Source: Massilia sp. PAMC28688
GTDB lineage: Bacteria; Pseudomonadota; Gammaproteobacteria; Burkholderiales; Burkholderiaceae_D
Reading direction: 5' to 3'
DNA: 64,000 nucleotides
Assembly: GCF_019443445.1 (NCBI RefSeq)
Contig: NZ_CP080378.1
Coordinates: forward strand, 1 to 64,000
Below the pieces are notes generated by a model, which saw only the letters and a list, made by a program, of their open reading frames with translations, searched no databases and was not told the DNA's origin. Each line of letters opens with the position of its first letter. Within the stretch, counting starts at the first letter, position 1. The translations under genes were made by a program, and so were the position numbers. Below are positions 8,532 through 18,000 of this stretch, one piece after another.

Positions 8532-9149
8532 CTAGCCGGGCCGCGGCAGCGCGCGCCCTGCCAGCACGCGCGCCCGTGCGGCGGGCACAAAGGCCACCAG
8601 TTCCGGGAAGAAGGCATCGAACAGCGCTTCCAGCGCCCCGTAGTGGGCGTGCAGATCGGGCAGGCAGTCGCGCAGCAGCTGGCCATTCTTGCTCAGCCGC
8701 TGCGACATGCGCGTCACGGCCCACGCCACCCCGTCCATATGATGATAGCGGGCCAGCCAGTCATGCCCGACCAGACTGGGCAGGATGGCGCGCAGCCGCT
8801 CGGGCAGGATCGCATCGTGCGCCAATAGGGCGGCGTAGAATTGGGCAATGAATTGCCGGCGCGGCAGGTCGCTGTACTGCGCCCAGTGCCGGCTGAGCAG
8901 ATGATCGTAAAACACATCCAGGGCAATGCCCGCAAAGCGCCGCCGTGCAGGGGCAAACAATGCCAGCGCTTCCAGGGTGGCCGGATGGCTGTCGGTAAAG
9001 CTGTCGACCTGGCGATGGACGATGATCTCGAGCGCCACCGGTGGCGGGTAGGCAGTCCACGCATCGGCCTTGGCGAAGTCGCCCAGCAAGGCTCCTACCA
9101 TGGCGGCATCGGTGTGGCGGGCAAGAAAGGCATGGGCCAGAAAATTCAT
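8532..9149 (-). CDS. acpH: Acyl carrier protein phosphodiesterase
   Basis: A 205-aa protein opening with 'MNFLAHAFLA', then 'GALLGDFAK', 'HRQVDSFTDSHP' and 'FYDHLLSRHW'. The His/Asp pattern (H6, the GDF Asp, HRxxDxFTDxHP, FxDHxLxxxW) is the metal-binding HD-like signature of AcpH/DUF479. The enzyme removes the 4'-phosphopantetheine arm from holo-ACP. Length matches the family. It is divergent from the next gene, separated by about 170 bp, and appears monocistronic. Confidence 0.9.
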   Translation of the reverse strand: MNFLAHAFLARHTDAAMVGALLGDFAKADAWTAYPPPVALEIIVHRQVDSFTDSHPATLEALALFAPARRRFAGIALDVFYDHLLSRHWAQYSDLPRRQFIAQFYAALLAHDAILPERLRAILPSLVGHDWLARYHHMDGVAWAVTRMSQRLSKNGQLLRDCLPDLHAHYGALEALFDAFFPELVAFVPAARARVLAGRALPRPG

Positions 9150-9320
9150 GTCGTCATGGTGACACAGGTGCGGTGGCGCACACCATTCTGGCAGAAATGC
9201 TGCAATGATGACAACGTCCCTAAGTGAATGCTAATTGTCCGCCAGTAAGCTTCGCGTCAATTGCTGCTGGTGTCCGTCCTGACCCAACGCCCCGTTATGC
9301 TGTCTTCCTGAAAGCCCATC

Positions 9321-10415
9321 TTGATCGACGCCCGCCGCCCAACCCTGCCCGCCCGCCTCAGCCAGCCCTGCCAGATGCTCGCGCTGCTGTTGCTGACCGC
9401 GTCCGCGCCGCTGCATGCCCATACCGCTGCCGCGCGCGAGGATGCCGCGCTGCTGGAAAACCTGCGCGCCTTTGCCCAGGACCGTCCCCGCGCCTGCCCC
9501 GCCGAGACACCGGCCACGCCCCTGCCGCCAGCGGGCTGGCGCGCCGAACAGCCGCGCTGCGTGTGGCGCGGCCTGCTGCATGTCCAGCGCTGGCATGCAC
9601 CGGCCCGGGCCCCGGCCACCTGCACCGGCGCGCCGGCCAGCTACTGGGCATGGATGCGTACCCGCTTCGGCGCCCCCATGCGCGAACAGCCGCTGGCCTG
9701 GAACATGGCATGGAACAGCAATGCCGTGCGCTCTGCCGGCGACGACGCCCAGCGCGTGAGCGTCATCACGCGCAATGCCGACAATTCCTGGACGGCCACG
9801 GAGTGGCGCTGGAAGCCGTCGACGCGCCTGGCCACGCGCAAGTGGCAGCAGTCGCGCTGGCAGTTGCTGCAAAAGGCGGCCACCCGCCTGCAGCCGGCCC
9901 AGACGGCGCGCCTGCCGGCTGAAATTGCGATGGCGTTTTCGGCCTGGCAGGCCACCCTGCAGGGCCGTCCGGCCGAGATCCAGGAGTCGGTCTGGCGCTG
10001 GCAGCGCAATGGGGTCTGCCTGGGCATCGACACCGTGGGCCTGTCGGACGCACTGGTCCAGATGCCATACAAGGAGAGCGAAGGCCGCCTCGAGCAGCGC
10101 GCCGCCATGCAGCTCCTGATGGCGCGCCGCTATCCCGGCGCCGAGTGGCTGGCGCCATTCTCGCTGCTGCCGCGCCCGGCCAATGGCAAGGGCGGCGCCA
10201 AGTACAGCGCCCTGTGGCGCCAGGACCAGCATGTCCACGGCCAGCTGTGGATCCCGCGCGCCGACGACAAGTCGATCGTGCGGGTGCGCATATCGGCCGC
10301 CGCGCCCACCGTGGCAGAGTCCCAGCGCGCCGCCCAGGTACAGGCCAGGACCCGTGCCATCCAGGCCGAGATTGCAGCGTTGGCCGCTGCGTGGGATGCC
10401 CTCCATGAGCGATAA
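9321..10415 (+). CDS. Hypothetical exported protein
   Basis: Up to 364 aa from TTG 9321; ATG 9375 ('MLALLLLTASAPLHAHTA') gives a clean signal peptide and is as likely, making a ~346-aa precursor. After cleavage the protein is Trp/Arg/Ala-rich with repeated aromatic pairs ('YWAWMRTRF', 'LAWNMAWNS', 'WTATEWRWKPS') and three Cys. The C-terminal ~40 residues are a charged Ala-rich helix. I do not recognise a family. It overlaps the following antiporter gene by 11 bp, so it heads an operon with the antiporter, a YbdK-type ligase and a two-component system. A role in envelope sensing is possible but unproven. Confidence 0.75.
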   Translation: MIDARRPTLPARLSQPCQMLALLLLTASAPLHAHTAAAREDAALLENLRAFAQDRPRACPAETPATPLPPAGWRAEQPRCVWRGLLHVQRWHAPARAPATCTGAPASYWAWMRTRFGAPMREQPLAWNMAWNSNAVRSAGDDAQRVSVITRNADNSWTATEWRWKPSTRLATRKWQQSRWQLLQKAATRLQPAQTARLPAEIAMAFSAWQATLQGRPAEIQESVWRWQRNGVCLGIDTVGLSDALVQMPYKESEGRLEQRAAMQLLMARRYPGAEWLAPFSLLPRPANGKGGAKYSALWRQDQHVHGQLWIPRADDKSIVRVRISAAAPTVAESQRAAQVQARTRAIQAEIAALAAAWDALHER

Positions 10416-11622
10416 CCTGACTTCATTGCAGCTGTGGCTGCTGTCACCGCTGGCCCTGATCGGCGCCGGCCTGCTGCTGGCTCAGGCCTTCGGCCTGGCC
10501 CTGCAGTCGCGCGGCCTGCCCAAGCTGTATGGCGCCGTGGCGGCCGGCCTGCTGCTGGGCGTCAGCGGCCTGAACCTGGTCGACGCGCCGCTGGTGGCGC
10601 ACTTCCAGGAACTGTTCAACGCCGCCTCGGCGCTGGTACTGTTCGAGGTCGGGCGCAAGATGGACCTGGCCTGGCTGTGGCGCAGCAAGCGTGAAGGCGC
10701 GGCGCTAGCCGGCTCCTGTCTGCTACGCGGGGTGGCGGCCTTTGTCTGCCTGATGCTGGTGGGCTTGAATGCCGGCGAATCGTTCTTCATCTCCGCCATC
10801 CTGGTGGCGGTCAACCCGGTGGTGTATTCCTCGATGACGTCGGAAACCAATGCCAGCGGCGTGGCTACCTTTGCCGGAGGCAATATGGTTGGCCTGAGCA
10901 ATCTGCTGGCCCTGCTGGCCTTGTCGGTGGCCCTGGCCTGGACCAGCAGCAGTGCGGAACAATTCACGGCGGCCGGGTTTGGCGGCGAACTGCTGTACCA
11001 GGGCGGCAAGCTGGTACTGGGCGCGGCCATTGCCGTGCTGTGCTTTGGCATTTACCGCCTGGCCACCCGCCTGACCCGGGCCCAGGCTGCCATGCGTCCG
11101 GGAATGCTGCTGGCCGTGCTGCTGATGGACCTGGGCCTGTGCTCGGTCAGTTCGGCCAGTGCCCTGCTCTCGCTGCTGCTCATGGGCCTGTTCCTGCGCA
11201 ATGCGGAAAACCGCGACAATGTGTTCCAGGCCCAGATCAAGACCGGCCAGGACATCGGCTACGCGCTGCTGTTCATGATGTCGGCATCGCTGGTCGAACT
11301 GGAACACCTGCTGGCGCCGGCCACCCTGGCCATCGCCGTGCTGATCTTCGTGGTGCGGATCGGCGCCACCCGCCTGGCCCTGATGTCATCCAAGGCCTGG
11401 GGCACCACCAAGCAGCATGCGCTGGCCTTGTCCATGTGTTCGATGGCCAGCTTTGGCTCGCTCGTGGTGGACAACTCCCTGGCCAGCCTGCCGGGCGTGA
11501 GCGCGCGCGGGGCAGCCATCATGGCCGCGCTCCTGGCCCTGAACGTGCTGGTGGCGCCGGCGCTGACCTGGTGGGGCCTGCGCATTGCCGGTGAAACCAA
11601 TGAAGGAGAGAAAAATGCCTGA
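10405..11622 (+). CDS. CPA2-type cation:proton antiporter (Na+/H+ exchanger family), no RCK domain
   Basis: A 405-aa integral membrane protein starting at ATG 10405, overlapping the upstream gene. About 12 hydrophobic helices span the whole length. 'LYGAVAAGLLLGVSGLNLV' and 'ALVLFEVGRKMDLAWLW' match the N-terminal helices of Kef/CPA2 antiporters (the family pattern is L..F..G...d). 'ILVAVNPVVYSSM' corresponds to the discontinuous ion-binding helix, and Asp in 'LLMDLGLCSVSSAS' is conserved-looking. No cytoplasmic TrkA/RCK regulatory domain is attached, unlike full KefB/KefC. It should exchange K+ or Na+ for protons; the ion cannot be assigned. It overlaps the YbdK-type ligase by 8 bp. Confidence 0.85.
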   Translation: MSDNLTSLQLWLLSPLALIGAGLLLAQAFGLALQSRGLPKLYGAVAAGLLLGVSGLNLVDAPLVAHFQELFNAASALVLFEVGRKMDLAWLWRSKREGAALAGSCLLRGVAAFVCLMLVGLNAGESFFISAILVAVNPVVYSSMTSETNASGVATFAGGNMVGLSNLLALLALSVALAWTSSSAEQFTAAGFGGELLYQGGKLVLGAAIAVLCFGIYRLATRLTRAQAAMRPGMLLAVLLMDLGLCSVSSASALLSLLLMGLFLRNAENRDNVFQAQIKTGQDIGYALLFMMSASLVELEHLLAPATLAIAVLIFVVRIGATRLALMSSKAWGTTKQHALALSMCSMASFGSLVVDNSLASLPGVSARGAAIMAALLALNVLVAPALTWWGLRIAGETNEGEKNA

Positions 11623-12844
11623 GATCGCCAGCGACGCTGCCATGGCCCAGGCCCTGGCCACATCCGGTGTCGGCCCGGCCTACCTGCCGCCGTTTTCGCA
11701 GGCCACCCTGGGCACCATCGGCATCGAGCTTGAACTGATGGTGCTGGACCGGCTCACGTTCGACCTCATGCCGGCCGCGCCCGACATCCTGCGCCTGCTC
11801 GACATGCAGAAGAAGGACTGGGTCGCCACGCCCGAGATCACCACCTCCATGCTGGAAGTGGCCACCTCGATCCTGACCGGGTACGACGACGCCGCCGCCC
11901 AGCTCGAAGAAATCCGCAGCAGCGTGCACAACGCCGCCTTCAAGGTGGGCGCGGCCATTGCCGGCGGCGGGGCCCACCCCTTCCAGCGCTGGAGCGAGCA
12001 GCGCATCTATCCCAAGGAACGCTACCGCGAATCGGCCCGCAAGTTCGGCTACCTGGCCAAGATGTTCACGGTATTCGGCATGCACGTCCATATCGGCATT
12101 CCCGACCCGGACGAAGCCATCCGCACCTGCGCCTGGCTGACCCAGCGCGCGCCCCTGTTCATCGCCCTGTCCGCCAATTCGCCATGCTGGCAGGGAGAAG
12201 ATTCAGGCTTTTGCAGCGCCCGCAGCAACGTGGTGGGGGCCTTTCCCATGAGCGGCACGCTGCCCCAGCACGTGCGCAGCTGGGCCCAGTTCCAGGAATA
12301 TTTCGATGTCCTGGCCGGGCACGGCATCGTCAACAGCATCAAGGACTTTTACTGGGACGTGCGGCCCAAGCCCGAATATGGCACCATCGAACTGCGCGTG
12401 CTCGATACCCCGCTGCACCCGTCGTACGCGGCGGCGCTGGCCAGCTATGCGCGCGAGCTGTGCATTGAAACGGCCGAATGCCCGGGCCTGTGGCCGCACG
12501 CCAGCTCGGCCGACGTGTACACCTGGAACCGCTTCAAGGCTGCCCGCGACGGCGTTGACGGCGACTATATCGATGCCGAAAACGGCACCACCCGTCCCAT
12601 CCGCGAGGTCGTCAGCGGCGACCTGGCGCGCCTGGCCGCGCGTTCGCACGATCCCGGCTTTCCCCAGGCGTGCCGGATCATCGAACACCTGATGCAAGAT
12701 GGCGGACAGGCCCGCTGGCTCACCGACCACATGGCGCGCGGCGCCGGCATGAACGATGTGGCGCGGGTGGCCAGCGAAATGTTTGAACAGCCGCCACGGG
12801 CCGGCACACCGGAAAAGGAAAGCGATGCGCGTACTACTGGTTGA
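11615..12844 (+). CDS. ybdK: YbdK-type carboxylate-amine ligase (glutamate-cysteine ligase 2 family)
   Basis: A 409-aa protein from ATG 11615, preceded by GGAG at good spacing. The ATP-grasp-like GCS2 signature is clear: 'TLGIELELMVLD' in slightly changed form (TIGIELELMVLDR), 'ITTSMLEVATS', 'IAGGGAHPFQRW', 'FGMHVHIGIPDPDEAI', 'SANSPCWQG' and 'YGTIELRVLDTPLHP'. Family members make gamma-glutamyl-type amide bonds in vitro (weak gamma-glutamylcysteine ligase activity is known for E. coli YbdK); the physiological substrate is unknown. Its ATG overlaps the antiporter stop by 8 bp and its end overlaps the response regulator by 20 bp, so it is tightly coupled to a transporter and a two-component system. 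Confidence 0.9.
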   Translation: MPEIASDAAMAQALATSGVGPAYLPPFSQATLGTIGIELELMVLDRLTFDLMPAAPDILRLLDMQKKDWVATPEITTSMLEVATSILTGYDDAAAQLEEIRSSVHNAAFKVGAAIAGGGAHPFQRWSEQRIYPKERYRESARKFGYLAKMFTVFGMHVHIGIPDPDEAIRTCAWLTQRAPLFIALSANSPCWQGEDSGFCSARSNVVGAFPMSGTLPQHVRSWAQFQEYFDVLAGHGIVNSIKDFYWDVRPKPEYGTIELRVLDTPLHPSYAAALASYARELCIETAECPGLWPHASSADVYTWNRFKAARDGVDGDYIDAENGTTRPIREVVSGDLARLAARSHDPGFPQACRIIEHLMQDGGQARWLTDHMARGAGMNDVARVASEMFEQPPRAGTPEKESDARTTG

Positions 12845-13487
12845 AGACGATCCGATGATCGGGCGCAGCGTGCAGCAAGCGCTGCGCGAGGCGAGCTACG
12901 CGGCCGATTGGGTCGAGGACGGGCCGGCGGCGCTCACGGCCCTGCTGGCCGACACCTACGACATGGTGCTGCTGGACCTGGGCCTGCCTGGCCTGGACGG
13001 CATGGAAGTGCTGCAGCGCCTGCGTGCGCGTGCCAACCCGGTGCCGGTGCTGGTGATCAGCGCGCGCGACTCGACCTTCGAGCGCGTGGGCGGGCTCGAT
13101 GCCGGCGCCGACGACTATCTCGGCAAGCCGTTTGAGATGACCGAACTGCTGGCGCGCATGCGGGCGCTGGCACGGCGCCACGGCGGCAGTGCCTCACCGG
13201 TGCTGACCAATGGCGTGCTGCGGCTCGACCCCAGTACCCACGAATGCAGCGCCGGGGCCGAGCCGGTGCGCCTGACGGCGCGCGAATTTTCACTGCTGCA
13301 AGCCTTGCTGGCGCGCCCGGGCGCCATCCTGTCGCGCACGGAGCTGGAGCGCCAGATCTATGGCTGGAACGAAGAAGTGGAAAGCAACGCGGTCGAATTT
13401 CTGATCCATTCACTGCGCAAAAAGCTCGGCAGCAGTGCCATTACCAATGTCAGGGGTGTGGGATGGATGGTATCAAAAGCGGCGTAA
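12825..13487 (+). CDS. OmpR/QseB-family response regulator
   Basis: A 220-aa regulator from ATG 12825 with 'aaaagga' upstream. The receiver domain (residues 1-115) has the acidic pair 'VEDD', phospho-acceptor Asp51 in 'LLDLGLPG', the Ser/Thr switch in 'LVISARD' and Lys in 'YLGKPFE'. The C-terminal winged helix (about 130-220) shows 'LTAREFSLLQALL', 'LSRTELERQIYGW' and the recognition helix 'NAVEFLIHSLRKKL', as in QseB, BasR and TctD. It should bind DNA when phosphorylated by the coupled kinase encoded next, with which it overlaps by 25 bp. Confidence 0.95.
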   Translation: MRVLLVEDDPMIGRSVQQALREASYAADWVEDGPAALTALLADTYDMVLLDLGLPGLDGMEVLQRLRARANPVPVLVISARDSTFERVGGLDAGADDYLGKPFEMTELLARMRALARRHGGSASPVLTNGVLRLDPSTHECSAGAEPVRLTAREFSLLQALLARPGAILSRTELERQIYGWNEEVESNAVEFLIHSLRKKLGSSAITNVRGVGWMVSKAA

Positions 13488-14857
13488 ACCGCTCGCTGCA
13501 GCGTGAACTGTCGTGGTGGCTGGTGGGGGCCATCATTGCCATCGCTGCCGGCACCGCCGCCGTCACCTTTGCCTCGGCCCTGGAAGACGCCCACGCGGCC
13601 CAGGACCGGCACTTGCTGCAAACGTCGGACCTGATCGGGCGCATCGGCAGCTTTGCCGCGCCCGGCTTTCCCGTCATGGGCAGCAGCGGCATCAGCAATA
13701 TTGACCTGGGTCAGCGCATCGTGCTGCGCATCCTGGCCGACCGCAATGGCCCACGCGCACTGGCTACCCAGCGCGCCCCGGCCTTTTCGAGCGCCCTGAG
13801 CGACGGCATCCAGACCGTCAGGGTGGGCAACGACCACTGGCGTGTGTTCGTGGCCAGCCGGGCCAACGGCCTGCGGCTGGCGGTGGCGCAGCAGACGACG
13901 GCGCGCGACGCCCTGGCACGGGCCCAGGCCCTGCGCGCCCTGCTGCCATTCATGGTGCTGGTGCCGCTGCTGCTGGTAATGGTGGGCATGCTGGTGCGCC
14001 AGATGTTCAAGCCGCTGCGCCTCATGGCAACTGAACTGAGCCGGCGCGATGAGGGCGACCTGGGACACCTCAATGCGCGCGCGCTGCCGTCCGAAGTGGC
14101 GCCCTTTGTGGCCGCCATCAACAGCCTGCTCGAACGCGTGAACCAGGCCATTTCCCAGCAGCGGCGCTTTGTCGCCGACGCCGCGCACGAACTGCGTTCG
14201 CCCCTGACAGCGATGTCGCTGCAGGCCGAGTGGCTGAGCGGCGCGACCCTGCCGCCGGACGCACGCCAGCGGCTCGAAGCACTGCGCGACGGCCTGGCGC
14301 GCAGCCGGGTGTTACTCGATCAATTACTGAGCATGGCGAGATATCAAGAGCTACGTATGGAAACCAAAGAAACGACATCGCTGCGGCAGGTGGTCAGGGA
14401 CGTGCTGGAAGACCTGATGCCCCTGGCAGAAAAAAAGCATATCGACATCGGCGTGGTGGGCAATGACGACGCCCTGATCAACGCCCACCACATCGACCTG
14501 ACGGTCCTGGTGAAAAACCTGGTGGACAATGCCATCCGCTACACGCCCGCCCATGGCAGTGTCGACATCCGCATCCAGGCCGGCGGCCTGCCGGTGCTGC
14601 TCGAAGTGTCCGACACCGGTCCCGGCATCGCGCCGGCCGAACGCGAGCGCGTGTTCGATGCCTTTTACCGGGTGCTGGGCAGCGGACAGGTCGGCTCCGG
14701 ACTGGGCCTGTCGATCGTGCGTGCCATTGCCGGCAGTATCAACGCCCAGGTCAGCCTGACCGATCGCGCCCCCGGCCAGCCGGGCCTGATGGTGCGCGTC
14801 ATGTTCACCTCGGCCGTGGTCCAGGCCAGGCCCGCGCCGGAGGGCAGCGCACCCTAG
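13463..14857 (+). CDS. QseC-like sensor histidine kinase
   Basis: A 464-aa kinase from ATG 13463. A membrane helix (about 16-38), a periplasmic domain of ~125 residues and a second helix (about 165-185) lead into a HAMP-like segment. The DHp helix has phospho-acceptor His242 in 'AAHELRSPLTAM'. The ATPase domain shows the N box 'VKNLVDNAIRYTP', G1 'DTGPGIAP' and G2 'GSGLGLSIV'. It phosphorylates the regulator encoded by the overlapping upstream gene. The stop is followed by a strong terminator, so it is the last gene of the five-gene operon. The signal is unknown; the company of an antiporter and a gamma-glutamyl ligase hints at ion, pH or thiol stress. Confidence 0.95.
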   Translation: MDGIKSGVNRSLQRELSWWLVGAIIAIAAGTAAVTFASALEDAHAAQDRHLLQTSDLIGRIGSFAAPGFPVMGSSGISNIDLGQRIVLRILADRNGPRALATQRAPAFSSALSDGIQTVRVGNDHWRVFVASRANGLRLAVAQQTTARDALARAQALRALLPFMVLVPLLLVMVGMLVRQMFKPLRLMATELSRRDEGDLGHLNARALPSEVAPFVAAINSLLERVNQAISQQRRFVADAAHELRSPLTAMSLQAEWLSGATLPPDARQRLEALRDGLARSRVLLDQLLSMARYQELRMETKETTSLRQVVRDVLEDLMPLAEKKHIDIGVVGNDDALINAHHIDLTVLVKNLVDNAIRYTPAHGSVDIRIQAGGLPVLLEVSDTGPGIAPAERERVFDAFYRVLGSGQVGSGLGLSIVRAIAGSINAQVSLTDRAPGQPGLMVRVMFTSAVVQARPAPEGSAP

Positions 14858-14907
14858 CCTGAAGCCGAATTGATCAGCAAGGATGTCCTGACGGATTTTC
14901 CTTTTAG

Positions 14908-14937
14908 TGCCTCGCCTCGCGGTGAGGCATTTTTTTT
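14908..14937 (+). terminator. Rho-independent terminator after the sensor kinase
   Basis: TGCCTCGCC and GGTGAGGCA form a 9-bp stem (one G-T pair) with a TCGC loop, followed directly by eight T. It closes the operon that begins at about 9.3 kb. Confidence 0.92.
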
Positions 14938-15041
14938 GGCCTGCACTGCGCCGCAACGAGCGGGCATGGTCAGGAAAATGACCGTAGAATGACACCACCT
15001 TCCTCGCCCTGGACCGACCATGCACGTCCTGCAGCCGCGCC

Positions 15042-18000
15042 ATGCCCACCTTGCCCACCTTGCCCACCCTGCCCCCGTTGCCTGCCGCCCCTGACACGGC
15101 CGGGCGGGACACTTTGTGGCAGGATTTTCATCCCGCCGTTGCGGCGTGGTTCAAGGCCACCTTCGCGGCCGCGACCGAGGCACAGCGCCAGGCCTGGCCC
15201 CTGATCCAGCAAGGACGCGACACGCTGGTGGCAGCGCCCACCGGTTCGGGCAAGACGCTGACGGCTTTTCTCGCCGCCATCGATGCGCTGGTGTCCGCGA
15301 GCGGCGAGGCGGCGCTCGCGGACGAGACGCAGGTGCTGTACGTGTCGCCGCTCAAGGCCCTGTCCAACGACATCCGCCTGAACCTGGAGGCGCCGCTGGC
15401 CGGCATTGGCGAACAGCTCGCGGCCATGGGCTTGCCGCCGCACGGCATCCGCAGCGCCGTGCGCACCGGCGACACCACCACCGCCGAGCGCAATGCCATG
15501 CGCCGGCGCGCGCCGCACATCCTGGTGACCACGCCGGAATCGCTGTACGTGCTGCTGGGCTCCGACAGCGGGCGCGCCATGCTGGCCAGCGTGCGCACCG
15601 TCATCGTGGACGAGATCCACGCCGTGGCCGGCAGCAAGCGTGGCAGCCACCTGGCGCTGTCGCTGGCCCGGCTCGACGCGCTGTGTGGCCGCCGTCCGGT
15701 GCGCGTGGGCCTGTCGGCCACCCAGAAGCCGCTGTCGGCGGTAGCCAGCTTCCTGGTCGGCGGCGGCGACTGCGCGCTGGTCGATGTGGGCCATGTGCGT
15801 GCGCGCGACCTGGCGCTGGAACTGCCGCCGGTGCCGCTGGAAGCCGTGATGCCCAATGAAGTATGGGACCGGGTGTACGACCGCATGGCCGAACTGACGG
15901 TCATGCACCGCACCACGCTCATCTTCGTCAACACGCGCCGCATGGCCGAACGCCTCGCCCGCCATCTGGGCGAGCGGCTTGGGTCCGAGCATGTCGCGGC
16001 CCACCACGGCAGCCTGGCCAAGGAATACCGGCTCGACGCAGAACAGCGCCTCAAGCGCGGCCAGTTGCAGGTGCTCGTTGCCACCGCCTCGCTCGAACTG
16101 GGCATCGACATCGGCGACGTCGACCTGGTATGCCAGGTCGGCTCGCCGCGCAGCATCGCTTCCTTCCTGCAGCGCGTGGGGCGCTCCGGGCACCAGGTCG
16201 GCGGCACCCCGAAGGGGCGGCTGTTTCCCACCTCGCGCGACGACCTGGTGGAATGCGCGGCGCTGCTCGACTGCGTGCGCCGCGGCGAGCTCGATGCCCT
16301 GCGCATCCCGCACGCCCCGCTCGACGTGCTGGCGCAGCAGATCGTGGCCGAGGTGGCGTGCCGTGAATGGCGCGAAGACGCGCTATTCGACCTGGTGCGG
16401 CGCGCCCATCCCTATGCAGACCTGGAGCGCGCCAGCTACGATGCCGTGCTGCGCATGCTGGCCGAAGGCTACACCACCCGTGCCGGGGTGCGCGCCTCCT
16501 ACGTCCATCGCGACGCTGCCAGCGGCTCGCTGCGCGGGCGCCGCGGCGGCAAGCTGGCCGCCGTCACCTCCGGCGGCACCATTCCCGACAATGCCGATTA
16601 CACGGTGCTGATGGAGCCGCAGGGCCACGCCGTGGGCACCGTTAACGAAGACTTTGCCGTGGAAAGCATGGCCGGCGACGTTTTCCAGCTCGGGAACACC
16701 TCCTACCGCATCATCAAGGTCGACGCGGGCAAGGTGCGGGTGGAAGACGCCCATGGCGCGGCGCCCAATATCCCGTTCTGGCTCGGCGAAGCACCCGGGC
16801 GCAGCGCTGAACTGTCGGCCGGAGTGGGACGGCTGCGCGCCGACATCGAGCGCCAGCTGGCCGGCGCGCCGGCGAAAAAGGGCCGGGCCCGGGCCACACT
16901 GGCCGAGGGCAGCGAAGCGCTGGAACGCGCCGTGGCCTGGCTCCAGGACCACCTGGACCTGAAGGACGACGCGGCGCGCCAGATCGTTGACTACCTGGCG
17001 CGCTCGCGCGCGGCGCTGGGCGGGCTGCCCACGCAGGACACGCTGGTGATGGAACGCTTTTTTGATGAAACCGGCGGCATGCAGCTGGTGCTGCACTCGC
17101 CCTTTGGCAGCCGCATCAACCGTGCCTGGGGCCTGGCGCTGCGCAAGCGCTTTTGCCGCACCTTCAACTTTGAACTGCAGGCCGCCGCCACCGAGGACGC
17201 CATCATCCTGTCGCTGTCGACCAGCCACAGCTTCCAGCTCGACGAAGTGTGGGGCTACCTGCGCGCGGCCAGCGCCGAACCGGTGCTGGTGCAGGCCCTG
17301 CTCGACGCGCCGCTGTTTAACGTACGGTGGCGCTGGAACGCCACCACCGCCCTGGCCCTGCCCCGTTTCGCCGGTGGCAGGCGGGTGGCGCCGCAGCTGC
17401 AGCGCATGAAAAGCGACGACCTGCTGGCCGCCGTGTTCCCGGACCAGGCGGCATGCCTGGAGAACGTGGCGGGCGAGCGCGAGCTGCCCAGCCATCCGCT
17501 GGTGGACCAGACGCTCGACGACTGCCTGCACGAAGCGATGGACAGCAAGGGCTGGCTGGCGCTGCTGCGGCGCATGGAGGCGGGCCAGATCCGCCTGCTC
17601 GCGCGCGACCTGCCCGCCCCCTCCCCGCTGGCCATGGAAATTCTCAACGCCCGTCCCTACGCATTCCTGGACGACGCACCCTTGGAGGAGCGCCGCACCC
17701 AGGCCGTGCAAAACCGGCGCTGGAGCGAGCCGGCCGCCGGCGACGACCTGGGCGCGCTGGACGCCGGCGCCATCGCCAGCGTGACAGCCGAGGCCTGGCC
17801 GGCGGCGCGCAGCAGCGACGAAGTGCAGGAGGCGCTGGTGGCGCTGGCCTGCATGACGCGCGCCGAAGCGCTGCGCCACACCGACTGGCCGGAGTGGCTC
17901 GAAGGCCTGGCGGAAAGCGGCCGCGCCACGCGCCTTCGCAGCAGCAGCGGGGCCGACTTCTGGGTCGCCCTGGAGCGGCTGGACCTGATGCAGGCAGCCT

